Source: Cellulomonadaceae bacterium
GTDB taxonomy: Bacteria > Actinomycetota > Actinomycetes > Actinomycetales > Cellulomonadaceae
NCBI GenBank assembly: GCA_031256435.1
Contig: JAIRQO010000023.1
Span: 1 to 60,932, forward strand
DNA: 60,932 nt
Reading direction: 5' to 3'
The stretch's first letter is position 1. Every line of letters begins with the position of its first letter. Of the stretch, positions 35,160 through 45,552 are shown piece by piece. The notes beneath the pieces were generated by a model, which worked only from the letters and a program-made list of their open reading frames with translations, was not told the origin of the DNA and ran no database searches. The position numbers and the translations under genes are program-made.

Positions 35160-36269
35160 GTGACTGACACACTTCGGCACTTTGCCTCGGACAACTACGC
35201 GCCCGTTCACCCTGACATCCTCGCGGCCATCGTCGCAGCAAATGATGGCGGATCTGCTGGAGCCTACGGGGGAGACCCGTGGACGGAGGAACTCGATTCG
35301 CGCATCCAGGAAGTGTTTGGACCGGGGACCCGCGCCTTCCCGGTAGTGAACGGGACGGGTGCCAACGTGATCTCGTTGATGGCGGTGACTCCTCGCTGGG
35401 GTGGGGTGGTCATGAGCGATGTAGCCCACGCCAACACGGATGAAAACGGCGCACCGGAGCGCGTGGGCTCCCTGAAGTTACTGACACGTCCCGTCACCCA
35501 CGGAAAACTGACCGAGGCAGACATTCACTCCTGGGCGGGACAGATTGGCGATTGCCACCGTGGGCAACCCCACGCGGTGTCCCTGACGCAATCCACGGAA
35601 CTCGGGACCACGTACACCGCTCGGGAGGTTGCGGACCTCGCTGCTGCGGCACGGATGTATGACGCAGCGGTCCACATGGATGGCTCTCGGATAGCCAATG
35701 CCGCCGCGTTCCTGGGAACGGATCTGCGGAGCCTGACTGCTGAGGTGGGAGTGGACATTCTGAGTTTCGGTGTAGCCAAGAATGGCGGCATGATCGGTGA
35801 AGCCGTGGTGGTGCTCTCGCCCGACAATGCAGTCACGGAGCATTCAGCGGAGGTGCGCCGCCAGGCGGCTGAAGCGCTGCCCTACCTGCGGAAATCCACC
35901 ATGCAACTCGCCTCCAAGATGCGGTTTGTCTCGGCCCAGGTGCTCGCCATGCTGTCAGAGACCGGGGAGCACGGCACTCCGCTGTGGCTTGTCAACGCCG
36001 CGCACTCCAATGCGATGGCACAGCGGCTTGCGGCGGGGATCGCTGGCCTGGGAACTGACGAAGTTCGCGTGGCACATCCTGTGGAAGCAAATGCCGTGTT
36101 CGCCACCCTGCCTGCGGTTGTTGCTGACCGTGTTCGGTCCACCGTCAAGTTCTACGATTGGGGACAGGGGGAAGCCGAAGGGCGAGTTGAGGCGCGGTGG
36201 ATGTGTTCATGGATGACCGCCGAGGCCGAGGTGGATGACTTCGTTTCGGCCATTGATGCCGCCTTGTGA
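35160..36269 (+). CDS. Low-specificity L-threonine aldolase
   Basis: The 369-residue protein is a fold-type I PLP enzyme that splits threonine (or allo-threonine) to glycine and acetaldehyde. HFASDNYAPVHPDILAAIVAAN at the N-terminus, YGGDPWTEELDSRIQEVFG, HMDGSRIANAAAFLG and the Schiff-base lysine in DILSFGVAKNGGMIGEAVV are the family landmarks. In most homologues the latter reads GTKNGG; here the residue before Lys is Ala, a small change. GTG 35160 is the likely start. It follows the lipid-kinase gene closely and may be co-transcribed. Length is typical. Confidence 0.92.
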   Translation: MTDTLRHFASDNYAPVHPDILAAIVAANDGGSAGAYGGDPWTEELDSRIQEVFGPGTRAFPVVNGTGANVISLMAVTPRWGGVVMSDVAHANTDENGAPERVGSLKLLTRPVTHGKLTEADIHSWAGQIGDCHRGQPHAVSLTQSTELGTTYTAREVADLAAAARMYDAAVHMDGSRIANAAAFLGTDLRSLTAEVGVDILSFGVAKNGGMIGEAVVVLSPDNAVTEHSAEVRRQAAEALPYLRKSTMQLASKMRFVSAQVLAMLSETGEHGTPLWLVNAAHSNAMAQRLAAGIAGLGTDEVRVAHPVEANAVFATLPAVVADRVRSTVKFYDWGQGEAEGRVEARWMCSWMTAEAEVDDFVSAIDAAL

Positions 36270-36309
36270 GGCGTCAAGAGGTGCCTTGGCCGTCAGCCGT
36301 GACACAGAT

Positions 36310-36351
36310 TGTTTTCCTGCGGCGCGTCGCACGCCCGATGGCCGGAAAACA
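36310..36351 (+). promoter_or_regulatory. Inverted repeat upstream of the cold-shock gene
   Basis: TGTTTTCC (36310-36317) pairs with GGAAAACA (36344-36351) over a GC-rich 26-base spacer. It lies in the 183-base gap between threonine aldolase and the cold-shock gene and could be a terminator of the former or part of the 5' region of the latter. Confidence 0.4.
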
Positions 36352-36452
36352 CCTGATGCTGGCGTAGCGTAGCGCCCCGGAACAGTGCCCCGAGTGGGAC
36401 ATTCCACCGGTTCTGAAGGTCGGAGCCGAGTCACCATTCAAGGAGAGCATCC

Positions 36453-36710
36453 ATGGCCAAGGCCAAAGGAATCGTCAAGTGGTTCAACAACCAAAAAGGC
36501 TTCGGGTTCATTGAGCCGGAGAGCAACCACCCGGACGTTTTTGTCCACCACCAGAACATCATTGCCAATGACGGCGAATACCGGACGCTCGAAGAGGGCG
36601 CAACCGTGTGGTTCGAGATTGTCCCCAGCAAGCGCAAGGCAGGAGCCTTCGAGGCCAAGGACGTCACCACCACCGATCCGGCACTCGATGCCGCTGCCGA
36701 CGAGGCATAA
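36453..36710 (+). CDS. Cold-shock domain protein
   Basis: The 85-residue protein is a single OB-fold that binds single-stranded RNA/DNA. RNP1 (KGFGFIEP) and RNP2 (DVFVHHQ) are intact, starting [13 protein letters not shown]. It is slightly longer than the classic 67 residues, with a loop SNHPD before RNP2 and an acidic end. AAGGAG seven bases before the ATG is a strong ribosome site, and a GC hairpin follows about 70 bases after the stop. It probably acts as an RNA chaperone; cold induction cannot be judged. Confidence 0.95.
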   Translation: MAKAKGIVKWFNNQKGFGFIEPESNHPDVFVHHQNIIANDGEYRTLEEGATVWFEIVPSKRKAGAFEAKDVTTTDPALDAAADEA

Positions 36711-36777
36711 CATCTCACCGAGGCTGGACTTTTCTCGCCTCGCTGTGCGTTGACACTCGTCAACCACCGTGTTGACT

Positions 36778-36809
36778 AGGGGCCGCTTCCTTCCCGGGAG
36801 GCGGCCCCT
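36778..36809 (+). terminator. GC-rich hairpin after the cold-shock gene
   Basis: AGGGGCCGC and GCGGCCCCT are perfect 9-bp arms around a 14-base loop, 68 bases after the stop. There is no T-run, so termination may be weak. A short hairpin GTTGAC/GTCAAC lies at 36749-36764. It also stands between convergent genes. Confidence 0.6.
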
Positions 36810-36874
36810 GGTGCATGCTCGGAACTGTGTCATGCCTGGAGCCTTAGCAGGTCCAGAGCCCGCGCCTGCCCTTA

Positions 36875-39250
36875 CTAATCCTGTCCGTCAGACTCCGGCT
36901 TCACAGCGAGCGAACGATCAGCAGCGGACTCCCCTACCGATGCGGTGTTGAGTGATACCTGAGGAGTCTCCGAAGCCGATTGCTCGCCGAGATGCGCTGG
37001 CAACGGGCTCGGCGAAGGAGAGGGCGGTGAACTTGGCGGAGTGCTGGGCTGCGTTACCGATCCGGGGTCACTGGGTTCAGGACTCGGCGTTCCTGACGGA
37101 CTCGGATGGGGACTTGGAGTGGCAGACGGGTTCGGCGTTGGCTCATGTCCTGAATGCCCCGAGTTTCCTGGTGAAGGAGTGGGACTCGGACTAGGATTCG
37201 GGCTTCCCTGCGGTGTTCTTCCAGAGCCAGGCTCCGGTGTTCCGGCCGGATGCGATCCCTGTGAAGGCAATGGTGACGGGGACGGTCCCGGGTTGTTCTC
37301 CTTCTTCCCGTCCTTCTTGGCCTTCTGAGCCTTCTTGGCAGCGTCCTTCTCGTTCTCCTTGGCGTCTTCTTGGTCCAGGTCCTCGTCCTGGGCCTCGTCC
37401 TCGTCTTCCTCCTCGCCAATCAGTCCCAACTGGCGTGCGTACATGGCAATGTCCTCAGCAGACAGCGCACGGTTAGGCATCTGGTCAGCCCCAAAGAACT
37501 CAAAGTGCCAGGGTTCCGGCTTTCCACCGTCGGCTCGGGCCCAGGTGGGGTTGTCCCAGCCAAAGTCCGGCCCGTTCAGACGCAACCATTGGTGTTCGGC
37601 CGAGGAGTAGCGATTCATGGGACTTGAGAGGTCCACTGCCATTCCCCACCCGTGCATGGAGTGTCCGGGGGTGGCCGCCAAACCTGGTTTGGTGAAGTGG
37701 AGGCGCACTTGGGAGACGATGGTGCGGTAGGAGTCCGTCAGGGCAAGGTCATTACCAAACTCCTTGGAGAATTCCACATTGAGCCGAGTCAGTTGATACG
37801 CGGCATCACAACGCAACTTGTGCCCTGGCGCGAACGGAAGCAAGCACAGGACGTCCGGAGGCAACGCGCCGTTGAGGTACCCGTCCGTGGAGTTACCCCA
37901 CCGTGCCACGGCCTCCTCCAGGGTGAGTGGCCCTGACGTGGTCTCAGCCTCAGGAACGTCATCCGTCCCAGACTCCAGGAGCACCTGCATGGTAGCGAAG
38001 TCCGCAAACGCGGGTTCCAGTAGCATCATCACGTTCATGGCGGCAACGATGACGTCCTCATCAGACACCGGCGTAGGCCGAAGGTCTACATCGTCGATCA
38101 TGGTATTGAGGCGCGAGCCAGTACCGACAACCCGAGCGTGAGGTACCTCTCCTGTGGAGGCAAGGATGCCTCCATCGTCGTCGGCGGAAGCAGAGCCGAG
38201 CAGATGAGAATCGAGAGGATCAGACCCGAGGTCATCGGCAGTATCCAGGGTGCAGGTAGCGCTATCAGGAAGTTCAGCGAACCCGGCTTCGGCAATGGCG
38301 GCCTCTAAAACCTCGTGAGGATAACGGGCCAAATCTTGGTCATCATCACTGACACGCTCCCTCGTGGCCCCCTGACCGTCGCTGTCAGCATCAGGGCTAT
38401 CCTGGCCCGATCCTGCCTGACTTGACCCAGCCTCGTCCGATCCCGCCTGATCCGGTCCGGACTCACCCACAACATCAGCAGTGACGCCATGCTCCTCACC
38501 ACTGTCAACGTCTCCGGCGGAGTCACCCCCTGAGGTTTCCTGGTCACCCTCGCTGAGGTTGTCCCGGGCAGCGGAATGGAGCAACGCACACGGATCTGCC
38601 TGCGGTGGACGCAGGTCATACGGCGTGATGATTGCGGCCACCTCCGGGCGTGTAGCAAGGTATTGAGCCAACAGAGCGGAGAACTCTGCTGCCGCCTCGT
38701 AGAGTTCACTAGAGAGTTCGCGTCCGTCAGCAACGGCGCTCACATCAGCCTGCTCCATGGATAGGAACACGGCCTGGAGAGATTCTGCCAGAGTCTCGGG
38801 CTTCGCCACAATTCTCCCGATACTCACCGAGCCATCCGATGCGACGTTCCCGGGTGAACCTGTCAGCCGGGCGGCAAGGGCACCGTGGGAATCCCCGGGT
38901 AGGTGCGCCGCAGCAAGGGCCAAGCCTGCCTTGAAGAGTGACACGTCACTGGGTGCGCCCGTACTCAGGAGACTGGACATCGCATCCAGTCCCTGGGGTC
39001 CGGCACTCTCGGAGATCTTCCCAAGTTGCGCAGCGGCAAAGGCCAGACCTGCCGCAAAGTTCGACGAAGCGTGCGTAGATGCCTCACTGGAGGCTGTCCC
39101 CACCGTGCCTGTGGCTGATTCTACCGCTGGGTCTTTCTGCGAGGCATCGTTGAGTACCGATTCACTGGGTGCCGCACCGCTGGGAGCGGCAAATCCCAGC
39201 ATGGCAAGAGCCAGCAGGGAAGCAATGAAGACTCTGCGGTGATGCTTCAT
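36875..39250 (-). CDS. Secreted D-alanyl-D-alanine carboxypeptidase (VanY/peptidase M15)
   Basis: This 791-residue exported protein has a Sec signal (SLLALAMLGFAAPSGAAPS). Residues 30-420 are a poorly conserved Ala/Ser/Asp-rich region. The VanY domain sits at about 475-610: YQLTRLNVEFSKEFGNDLALTDSYRT, zinc ligands H and D in GHSMHGWGMAVDLS, and H in EPWHFEFFG. It trims the terminal D-Ala from peptidoglycan stems. An acidic/Lys coiled stretch (EEDEDEAQDED, KAQKAKKDGKK) and a 130-residue Pro/Ser tail follow. No sortase motif is seen. ATG 39250 is chosen because the signal peptide starts there. The domain is normal; the surrounding disorder makes the protein more than twice the usual size. Confidence 0.87.
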   Translation of the reverse strand: MKHHRRVFIASLLALAMLGFAAPSGAAPSESVLNDASQKDPAVESATGTVGTASSEASTHASSNFAAGLAFAAAQLGKISESAGPQGLDAMSSLLSTGAPSDVSLFKAGLALAAAHLPGDSHGALAARLTGSPGNVASDGSVSIGRIVAKPETLAESLQAVFLSMEQADVSAVADGRELSSELYEAAAEFSALLAQYLATRPEVAAIITPYDLRPPQADPCALLHSAARDNLSEGDQETSGGDSAGDVDSGEEHGVTADVVGESGPDQAGSDEAGSSQAGSGQDSPDADSDGQGATRERVSDDDQDLARYPHEVLEAAIAEAGFAELPDSATCTLDTADDLGSDPLDSHLLGSASADDDGGILASTGEVPHARVVGTGSRLNTMIDDVDLRPTPVSDEDVIVAAMNVMMLLEPAFADFATMQVLLESGTDDVPEAETTSGPLTLEEAVARWGNSTDGYLNGALPPDVLCLLPFAPGHKLRCDAAYQLTRLNVEFSKEFGNDLALTDSYRTIVSQVRLHFTKPGLAATPGHSMHGWGMAVDLSSPMNRYSSAEHQWLRLNGPDFGWDNPTWARADGGKPEPWHFEFFGADQMPNRALSAEDIAMYARQLGLIGEEEDEDEAQDEDLDQEDAKENEKDAAKKAQKAKKDGKKENNPGPSPSPLPSQGSHPAGTPEPGSGRTPQGSPNPSPSPTPSPGNSGHSGHEPTPNPSATPSPHPSPSGTPSPEPSDPGSVTQPSTPPSSPPSPSPSPLPAHLGEQSASETPQVSLNTASVGESAADRSLAVKPESDGQD

Positions 39251-39487
39251 TCGAACAGGCTCTTTCCTCAGGCTAAAACGGACTCGTACAGGTGAGTATT
39301 CCGCATGAAGGCCAGTGACTACAGTGATGTTGCTAAATCGTAATCTGCCAGGCGCCGGACCGTCCTGGCCATGGACAGAAATGGCTTGCCACACCCAGGG
39401 ATGATTGCCTGAAAAAGCGCGCTCACAGCGGAATATTGGGACGTTTCACGGATGCTCCCCCGGTGGCGCGGAAAGGGGCACCGAACT
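39251..39487. other. Intergenic region between the carboxypeptidase gene and the DnaA-box array
   Basis: The stretch carries the promoter region of the minus-strand carboxypeptidase gene. TACGAT on the minus strand near 39340 could be a -10 element but no matching -35 is obvious. No RNA gene, riboswitch-like motif or small coding frame is convincing here. Confidence 0.4.
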
Positions 39488-39638
39488 TTATCCCCAGGGC
39501 AGTTGACGGTAAATCCGCAGGTCAGAGCCTATTGTCCGACGAGCCTGGGGATAACTCTGCACAGTTATCCCCGAGTTATCCCCAGGTTGTGCCCCGGAAT
39601 TCGCCAGATGTCCACACCTTCTACCAAGGTTGTCCACA
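39488..39638. promoter_or_regulatory. Cluster of DnaA-box-like 9-mers upstream of dnaB
   Basis: Eight near-consensus sites lie in 150 bp: TTATCCCCA at 39488, 39576 and (minus) 39546-39554; TTATCCCCG at 39565; TTGTCCGAC at 39532; TTGTGCCCC at 39587; ATGTCCACA at 39608; and the exact actinobacterial box TTGTCCACA at 39630-39638. Starts at 39565, 39576, 39587, 39608 and 39630 are 11 or 21-22 bp apart, i.e. on one face of the helix. The array lies about 200 bases before the dnaB start. It may let DnaA control dnaB, or titrate DnaA; an origin function is less likely because dnaA and dnaN are not here. Confidence 0.65.
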
Positions 39639-39833
39639 GGGTCACCGTGAGGCCGATTGCACGGTGCTGCGTGAGCGCCTAGGCTCCCGTAGTGTGCTCG
39701 CCACGGACCTCTCTCAGGTCCAGCGCAGCGGTTTCATATCACACCCGTGATGTATACCTATCAGGGTAAGGACATGAACCCACCCATGGTGAGCATCCGG
39801 TAGTGGTGCGGGAGTTGAAGAAAGGGGGACACC

Positions 39834-41273
39834 ATGACCGTTGCGGAACTCGAGGCTCAGTATCGAGCGAGTCCTAGCCTCTACTCCCCTGTGTCTGACT
39901 CCCTTCCCCTGGATTCAGAACCGCCGTATCCCCGCGCGGGACGGAGAGCGGACCGCACCCCTCCGCAGGATATCGAAGCGGAAATGTCCGTTCTCGGCGC
40001 CATGATGATGTCCAAGGACGCCATCTCTGATGTGGTGGGGGTGATTCGCGGATCAGATTTTCATCGGCCCGTTCACGAGACCATCTATGAGGCGGCCATT
40101 GCGCTCTTTGGCCGAGGAGAACCGGTAGATGCCATCACTGTCACCGCTGAACTCCAAAAGCGGGGAGAGCTGGTCCGTGTAGGCGGTTCCACGTACCTCC
40201 ATGACTTGGTTGCCGGAGTTCCACGCACCTCCTCGGCGGGCTACTATGCGCAGATTGTCTATGACCGTTCGGTGATGCGGAAAATGGTGTCCGCAGGCTT
40301 GAAGATCACTGACCTCGGCTTTGGCGCAGATGGCGGAGACCTTCCCGAACTTGTCAACTCTGCACAGTCCATTGTGTATGAACTCACCAACCAGAACAAG
40401 ACGCAGGATTATCAACCCCTGTCCAGCATTGTTCAGGGGACGTTGCGTCAGTTAGAGATTGCTGAGCAGCGCGGTGGCGAGATGGTGGGAGTACCCACCG
40501 GCTTTGCTGATCTTGATCAACTCACCCATGGCCTCCACCCGGGCCAGATGATCATTTTGGCGGCCCGTCCTGCCATTGGTAAGTCCACCCTGGCTCTTGA
40601 CATTGCGCGATGCGCTTCGGTCAAGCACAAGCAAACGTCCGTCATCTTCTCTCTGGAAATGAGTAAGGACGAGATCATGATGCGCTTGCTCTCGGCCGAA
40701 ACGAATGTCAACCTCAAGCACATGCGTGCGGGAACGCTCTCTCACGAGGAGTGGGCCCGCTTATCCCAAGGGGCCATTGCCATTGATGACGCACCCATGC
40801 TCATTGATGATTCCCCCAACCTCACGCTGATGGAAATCCGTGCCAAGGCGCGCCGCATCAAACAGCAACATGACCTCAAACTCGTGGTGGTGGACTACCT
40901 CCAATTGCTCATGTCCGGGAAATCCCGGGTGGAGTCTCGTCAGCAAGAGGTCTCGGAGTTCTCACGAGCCCTGAAACTGCTGGCCAAGGAACTTGAAGTT
41001 CCGGTGATTGCTGTGGCACAGCTCAACCGAAAGTCCGAGGAACGCACAGACAAGAAACCGCAAATGTCAGATTTGCGTGAATCCGGATCGCTAGAGCAGG
41101 ATGCCGATGTAGTGCTCCTGCTCCACCGTGAAGATTTTGGACAACAGGACCATCCCCGTGCGGGAGAAGCGGACTTCATTGTGGCCAAACACCGTAACGG
41201 CCCCACCGGCACGGTCACCGTAGCCTTCCAAGGCCACTACTCACGTTTTGTTGATATGCCGCACCAGTACTAG
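39834..41273 (+). CDS. dnaB: Replicative DNA helicase DnaB
   Basis: The 479-residue protein has the N-terminal helical domain (PPQDIEAEMSVLGAMMMSKDAISDV), linker and RecA-like motor. Walker A is ARPAIGKST (about 243-251), followed by VIFSLEMSKDEIMMRLLSAE, Walker B KLVVVDYLQLL, and SRQQEVSEFSRALKLLAKEL with the C-terminal arginine finger region. It unwinds the fork as a hexamer. No intein interrupts it. AAGGGGG seven bases before the ATG is a good ribosome site. The gene is on the plus strand, opposite to the rpsF-rplI operon with which actinobacterial dnaB is often collinear, and a DnaA-box-like array lies upstream. Confidence 0.97.
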   Translation: MTVAELEAQYRASPSLYSPVSDSLPLDSEPPYPRAGRRADRTPPQDIEAEMSVLGAMMMSKDAISDVVGVIRGSDFHRPVHETIYEAAIALFGRGEPVDAITVTAELQKRGELVRVGGSTYLHDLVAGVPRTSSAGYYAQIVYDRSVMRKMVSAGLKITDLGFGADGGDLPELVNSAQSIVYELTNQNKTQDYQPLSSIVQGTLRQLEIAEQRGGEMVGVPTGFADLDQLTHGLHPGQMIILAARPAIGKSTLALDIARCASVKHKQTSVIFSLEMSKDEIMMRLLSAETNVNLKHMRAGTLSHEEWARLSQGAIAIDDAPMLIDDSPNLTLMEIRAKARRIKQQHDLKLVVVDYLQLLMSGKSRVESRQQEVSEFSRALKLLAKELEVPVIAVAQLNRKSEERTDKKPQMSDLRESGSLEQDADVVLLLHREDFGQQDHPRAGEADFIVAKHRNGPTGTVTVAFQGHYSRFVDMPHQY

Positions 41274-41346
41274 GGAATGTTCCCCACCACCTGGTCAGTC
41301 CTGGGCGGCCGTGGTCAGTCCTAGTCAGCGCAGACTGGCATCCTCA

Positions 41347-44300
41347 TCAGCGCAGCATTTTCCTGATGCGTGCTTCACTGACACTCCCGTCTGTGCCCAG
41401 GTGTTGCGCAAAGAAACTCACGCGCAACTCCTCCAGGAGCCACCGGACGCCAGCAAGTTCCGCCGAGCGTGCAGGATTGGCAACGGAGTGACTCTGCACA
41501 TCCATTGCCTCCTTCCACTGAGCCGTCAGGACTCGCAGACGCGACGCGAGGTCTGCATCACGGTTGATATTGCTTCCAGCACGTTCTAAACGATACTGAT
41601 CCGCGTTCAGATACCGCGCCAGAGAACCCAGGCGGTTCGGTGGGGTGTGAGAGATGAAACCGGGATAGATCAGAGACTCTGCATGGGCTTGAACGTCATG
41701 GACGGTCCCCAGCAGGCGTAGCGAGTTCTGCTCACGGACGGCACCGTCTACGGTTCGATACGCCGCCAGTGCGGCTGTCACCTGCAGGGCAAGCGCCTGC
41801 GTCTGCGCTTCGCCGTGCTCTCGGATGAATGCTGCGGTCTGCTCTAAGTCCGCCGGGGTGGTGATGTCCGCCGCAGCCAAAGGTACCGCTGGCATTCCTG
41901 GGGGCAATCGGAGTTCCGCCGTAGTCAACGCAATCACGGCTGCTTGCTGAAGGTCCTCCACCAACGCCTCCGTGGACGGGTAAGGACTGGCGGCCAACGT
42001 TAGCGCTTGGGTTCCCGTCCATCGCGAACTGATTCGTGATGCAGGAAGGCGTGTGCGCTCACCCAGAAGTCGGCGGACCTCATCTGCGTGAACCTCAGGC
42101 GAAACCGTAGAATACTGGCTGGAGGATTCGTGGACCGCCCCGGGTTGCGCGGCCTTTCGTTCATCGGCCTGGTGACCGCCGGTCCGTTCTCCCGCAGTCC
42201 ATTGCCTCCCAGCACGTTGACCCTGGGCACTGTGACCCTGGGCCCCTTGACCCTGGGTCCGTTGCCTCCCAGTTTGTTGACTCTCATCCCGTTGACTCTC
42301 GGACAATGCGAGCGCACCAGCCTCTTCCATGGCCGCGCTGAGGGCCGTTTTCACGGACGCACGAACCGCGTCTTCGGCGCGGGAGGCGTACCGTCGCTGC
42401 AAAGACAGCAAATCCTTAGATTCGTCGGGCGCAGAAACGGGGCCGCTGACTTGCCGTCCACCACTACCCTGCTTCACACCCGTGGCAACACCACCCGCCT
42501 CATCGTCCACCCGGAACGTCATGCGCAGGTGACCAGGTAAGCGCTCCTCTCGCTCCACTGACCAGGCTTCGTGGGGAATGGAGACCCCGCGAATCGCCAT
42601 CACGGCCCGGGAAAAGGCCTCGGCGAAACTCTCGGCCATGTCACCCGCACGCGCCATGTCTTCCCAGGCGGGAGTGTGGGAGCGCAGCCACTCGGCTACC
42701 TCACGGCCCACATCCGGTGCGGGAATGAGTTGTACCCGCACGGGCTTGGGCAGGGACCTAATGGTTGCCACACATAATTCGTTGAGCAGTCCCGGAATCA
42801 TCCAATCGAACCCGCGCGGGTGGACGCGTGCCAGGTCACTCAGGGGAATCGTCACGGTCACACCGTCTGCAGCGCCTCCAGGATTGAACGTGTAACTCAG
42901 CGGCCACTCCATCTCACCTTGAACCCAGTGATGGGGATAGCCCTGGGTGTTATCCGTTCCGGAGTACACCAAATCACCCAACTCGAAGGTGAGAAATTGC
43001 GGGTCCTCAGCGCGCTTCTTTCTCCACCACTTGTCAAAGTGCGCTGCTGACACCACGGAATCCGGAATCCGCTCGTCATACAAGGCATAGAGAACGTCCT
43101 CATCTGCGGCGAGGCCACGTTCGCGAAGGCGAGCCTCCACCTCCTCCGCCTCTGCCACCAGCGCGGCATTGCGTTCCAGGAACCGGTAGCGGCCATGGAA
43201 CTGGCCTTCCACCAAGGCATGGCGAATGAACATCTCTCGTGCCACCTCGCGGTCAACGCGCGAGTACAACACGGTTCGCTCCGCCACAATGGGCAGGCCA
43301 TAGAGCAGCACCTTTTCGCGCACCATGGCGGCACCGCGCCGCGTAGACCAATGTGGTTCGCTATACGTGGTGGACGCTAAGTCACCAGCGAGTGCTTCCG
43401 CCCATTCGGGCTTGATGGAGGCGCACATGCGCGCCCATAGCCTGCTGGTCTCTACCAGTTCGCCTGCCATGATCCAGGCGGGTGGCTTCTTGGACAGTGG
43501 CGATCCAGGGAAGATGGCAAAGCGCGCGCCCCGAGCGCCGAGGTAATCATTGCGAGCACGTTTGGCGTGTTGCCGTAACGCTCGCATCCGCGCCTCGCCC
43601 TTGAGATGGCTGATCGACGAGGCCCTCACGGTCCCGGAATCCTGCATGCCGATCTGGGAGAGCAGTCCCGCCAGCACGGAGCGATGCAGCAACTCGGCAG
43701 TATCGGCACCAAAAGAGTCGGTGCTGCCCACCTGCTTGCTCTCTGAGGTGGCGTCCACACCAAACCCCACGTCCGAGGCCATGGAACGCAGTTGTCCCAC
43801 CACGTCCTGCCATTCGCGGATCCGCAGCACATGGAGGTATTCGGCCTTGCATTTCCGCCGGAACGCGGACCGTGACAACTCCCGTTGCTGTTCGCGCAGG
43901 TAACGCCACAACTTCAGGATCGACATGAAGTCCGAGGTGGGATCCACAAAGCGTGCGTGACATTGCTCGGCCTTCTCGCGCTCCTCCACGGGACGTTCGC
44001 GTACGTCCTGCATGGATAGGGCCGCTGCCAGGACCATGACGTGATCCGTGACGCCGTGGCGAGATCCTTCCACCACCATGCGGGCAAGGCGTGGATCGAT
44101 GGGGAACTGGGCAATCTTCCTGCCCACAGATGTGAGCGTTGCCGTTCCGGGGTGGAGTGCCCCCAGTTCCCGTAACAACGCCATGCCATCACGAATAGCC
44201 CGAGTGTCTGGCGGATCCACAAAGGGGAAGGATGCCACGTCATCGGGATGATCCACCACGCCCGCTGTCATCATGTGCAGCAGTACGGAGGCCAGGGAGG

Positions 44301-45552
44301 TTCTCAGAATCTCGGGTTGCGTGAACTGAGGCCGTGCGGCGAAATCCTCTTCGGAATAGAGGCGGATGGCGATGCCATCTGCCACACGCCCGCATCGGCC
44401 AGACCGTTGGTTTGCTGAGGCTTGGGAGATGGCCTCAATGGGAAGCCGTTGTACCTTCAGCGCTTTAGAATAGCGGCTGATTCTGGCTAGTCCCGCATCC
44501 ACCACGTACCGAATCCCAGGAACCGTCAAGGAGGTTTCCGCCACGTTGGTGGATAACACAATGCGGCGTCCACGGTGGGAGGCAAACACTCGATGTTGCT
44601 CGGCGGCACTCAGCCGCGAATACAGTGGAACGAGTTCCACGTATCCTGGATGGCGATCATCCTGGGTGCGTTGTCCCAAGTGCCCCGCCAAAGCATCACG
44701 CGCCTCGTGGATTTCGCGCTCTCCGGTAAGGAACACCAGGATGTCCCCTGGGCCTTCGGCCATCAGTTCGTCGCAGCCGCTCAGAATTGCGGAGAGAAGG
44801 TCAGAATCTTCCTCGCTGTTCCTTCCGAGAAGAGGACGATACCGAACATCCACGGGGAACACCCGTCCCGTGACCTCCACCACGGGAGCGCGATCCGGCA
44901 ATGCCTCAACAACATACGCAGGCGCTCCTCCCACCTCGGCCAGGTGCGCGGGGGAGAAATGCCGCGCAAACCTGTCCGTGTCAATGGTGGCGGAGGTGAT
45001 CACCAGTTTCAGGTCCGGACGCCGCGGGAGGACTCGGGCCAGGTAGCCCAGGAGGATGTCAATATTGAGGGATCGTTCGTGAGCCTCGTCAATGATGATG
45101 GTGTCATAGGCCAGCAGATCCGGATCGCGTTGCAGGTGAGCCAGCAGGATTCCGTCCGTCATCACTTTGACCAGTGTGGAACTCGACGATTGATCCGTGA
45201 AACGCACCTGGTAACCCACCACGTCCCCCACGGACGTGTTCAACTCTGAGGCAATTCGCTCGGCTACGCTTCGCGCGGCGATGCGACGAGGCTGAGTGTG
45301 GCCGATCTGCCCGGACCTTCCACGGCCCATCTCCAGGAGGATTTTGGGAATCTGTGTTGTTTTCCCCGAACCCGTCTCCCCGGCCACCACCACCACTTGG
45401 TGATCTCGGATGGCATGAGCAATATCGTGACGCCGGGCCGAGACGGGAAGGTCCGGGGGATACGAAATCGCGGGCACACGCACCGCCTTGCGCTGTTGTG
45501 CAAGACGGTTCACGTGTGCCCGCGATACGCGGTGCTTACTTGGCTGGGACAA
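41347..45552 (-). CDS. hrpA: ATP-dependent RNA helicase HrpA
   Basis: This 1401-residue DEAH-box helicase has Walker A GETGSGKT (58-65), DEAH (155-158), SATIDTDRF, the motif VI region [12 protein letters not shown], the HA2/OB region, and a long C-terminal DUF3418-type domain ([18 protein letters not shown]). HrpA helps in mRNA processing and ribosome rescue in bacteria. The TTG start at 45552 overlaps the rplI stop by 17 bases, so it likely ends the rpsF operon; GTG 45513 is an alternative. A Gln/Gly-rich insert at about residues 1080-1150 ([17 protein letters not shown]) comes from 15-bp DNA repeats near 42216-42260. Without it the length is the family norm of about 1300. Confidence 0.95.
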   Translation of the reverse strand: MSQPSKHRVSRAHVNRLAQQRKAVRVPAISYPPDLPVSARRHDIAHAIRDHQVVVVAGETGSGKTTQIPKILLEMGRGRSGQIGHTQPRRIAARSVAERIASELNTSVGDVVGYQVRFTDQSSSSTLVKVMTDGILLAHLQRDPDLLAYDTIIIDEAHERSLNIDILLGYLARVLPRRPDLKLVITSATIDTDRFARHFSPAHLAEVGGAPAYVVEALPDRAPVVEVTGRVFPVDVRYRPLLGRNSEEDSDLLSAILSGCDELMAEGPGDILVFLTGEREIHEARDALAGHLGQRTQDDRHPGYVELVPLYSRLSAAEQHRVFASHRGRRIVLSTNVAETSLTVPGIRYVVDAGLARISRYSKALKVQRLPIEAISQASANQRSGRCGRVADGIAIRLYSEEDFAARPQFTQPEILRTSLASVLLHMMTAGVVDHPDDVASFPFVDPPDTRAIRDGMALLRELGALHPGTATLTSVGRKIAQFPIDPRLARMVVEGSRHGVTDHVMVLAAALSMQDVRERPVEEREKAEQCHARFVDPTSDFMSILKLWRYLREQQRELSRSAFRRKCKAEYLHVLRIREWQDVVGQLRSMASDVGFGVDATSESKQVGSTDSFGADTAELLHRSVLAGLLSQIGMQDSGTVRASSISHLKGEARMRALRQHAKRARNDYLGARGARFAIFPGSPLSKKPPAWIMAGELVETSRLWARMCASIKPEWAEALAGDLASTTYSEPHWSTRRGAAMVREKVLLYGLPIVAERTVLYSRVDREVAREMFIRHALVEGQFHGRYRFLERNAALVAEAEEVEARLRERGLAADEDVLYALYDERIPDSVVSAAHFDKWWRKKRAEDPQFLTFELGDLVYSGTDNTQGYPHHWVQGEMEWPLSYTFNPGGAADGVTVTIPLSDLARVHPRGFDWMIPGLLNELCVATIRSLPKPVRVQLIPAPDVGREVAEWLRSHTPAWEDMARAGDMAESFAEAFSRAVMAIRGVSIPHEAWSVEREERLPGHLRMTFRVDDEAGGVATGVKQGSGGRQVSGPVSAPDESKDLLSLQRRYASRAEDAVRASVKTALSAAMEEAGALALSESQRDESQQTGRQRTQGQGAQGHSAQGQRAGRQWTAGERTGGHQADERKAAQPGAVHESSSQYSTVSPEVHADEVRRLLGERTRLPASRISSRWTGTQALTLAASPYPSTEALVEDLQQAAVIALTTAELRLPPGMPAVPLAAADITTPADLEQTAAFIREHGEAQTQALALQVTAALAAYRTVDGAVREQNSLRLLGTVHDVQAHAESLIYPGFISHTPPNRLGSLARYLNADQYRLERAGSNINRDADLASRLRVLTAQWKEAMDVQSHSVANPARSAELAGVRWLLEELRVSFFAQHLGTDGSVSEARIRKMLR

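Noticed and set aside
39251-39420. c-di-AMP (ydaO-type) riboswitch before the cell-wall carboxypeptidase gene
   Set aside because: Such riboswitches precede wall hydrolases in actinobacteria, but none of the conserved segments could be found.
39488-39638. Chromosomal origin oriC
   Set aside because: dnaA, dnaN and rpmH are not adjacent and no clear AT-rich unwinding region is seen; a regulatory array is the safer call.
39834-41273. Intein in DnaB
   Set aside because: The protein has normal length (479 residues) with uninterrupted motifs.
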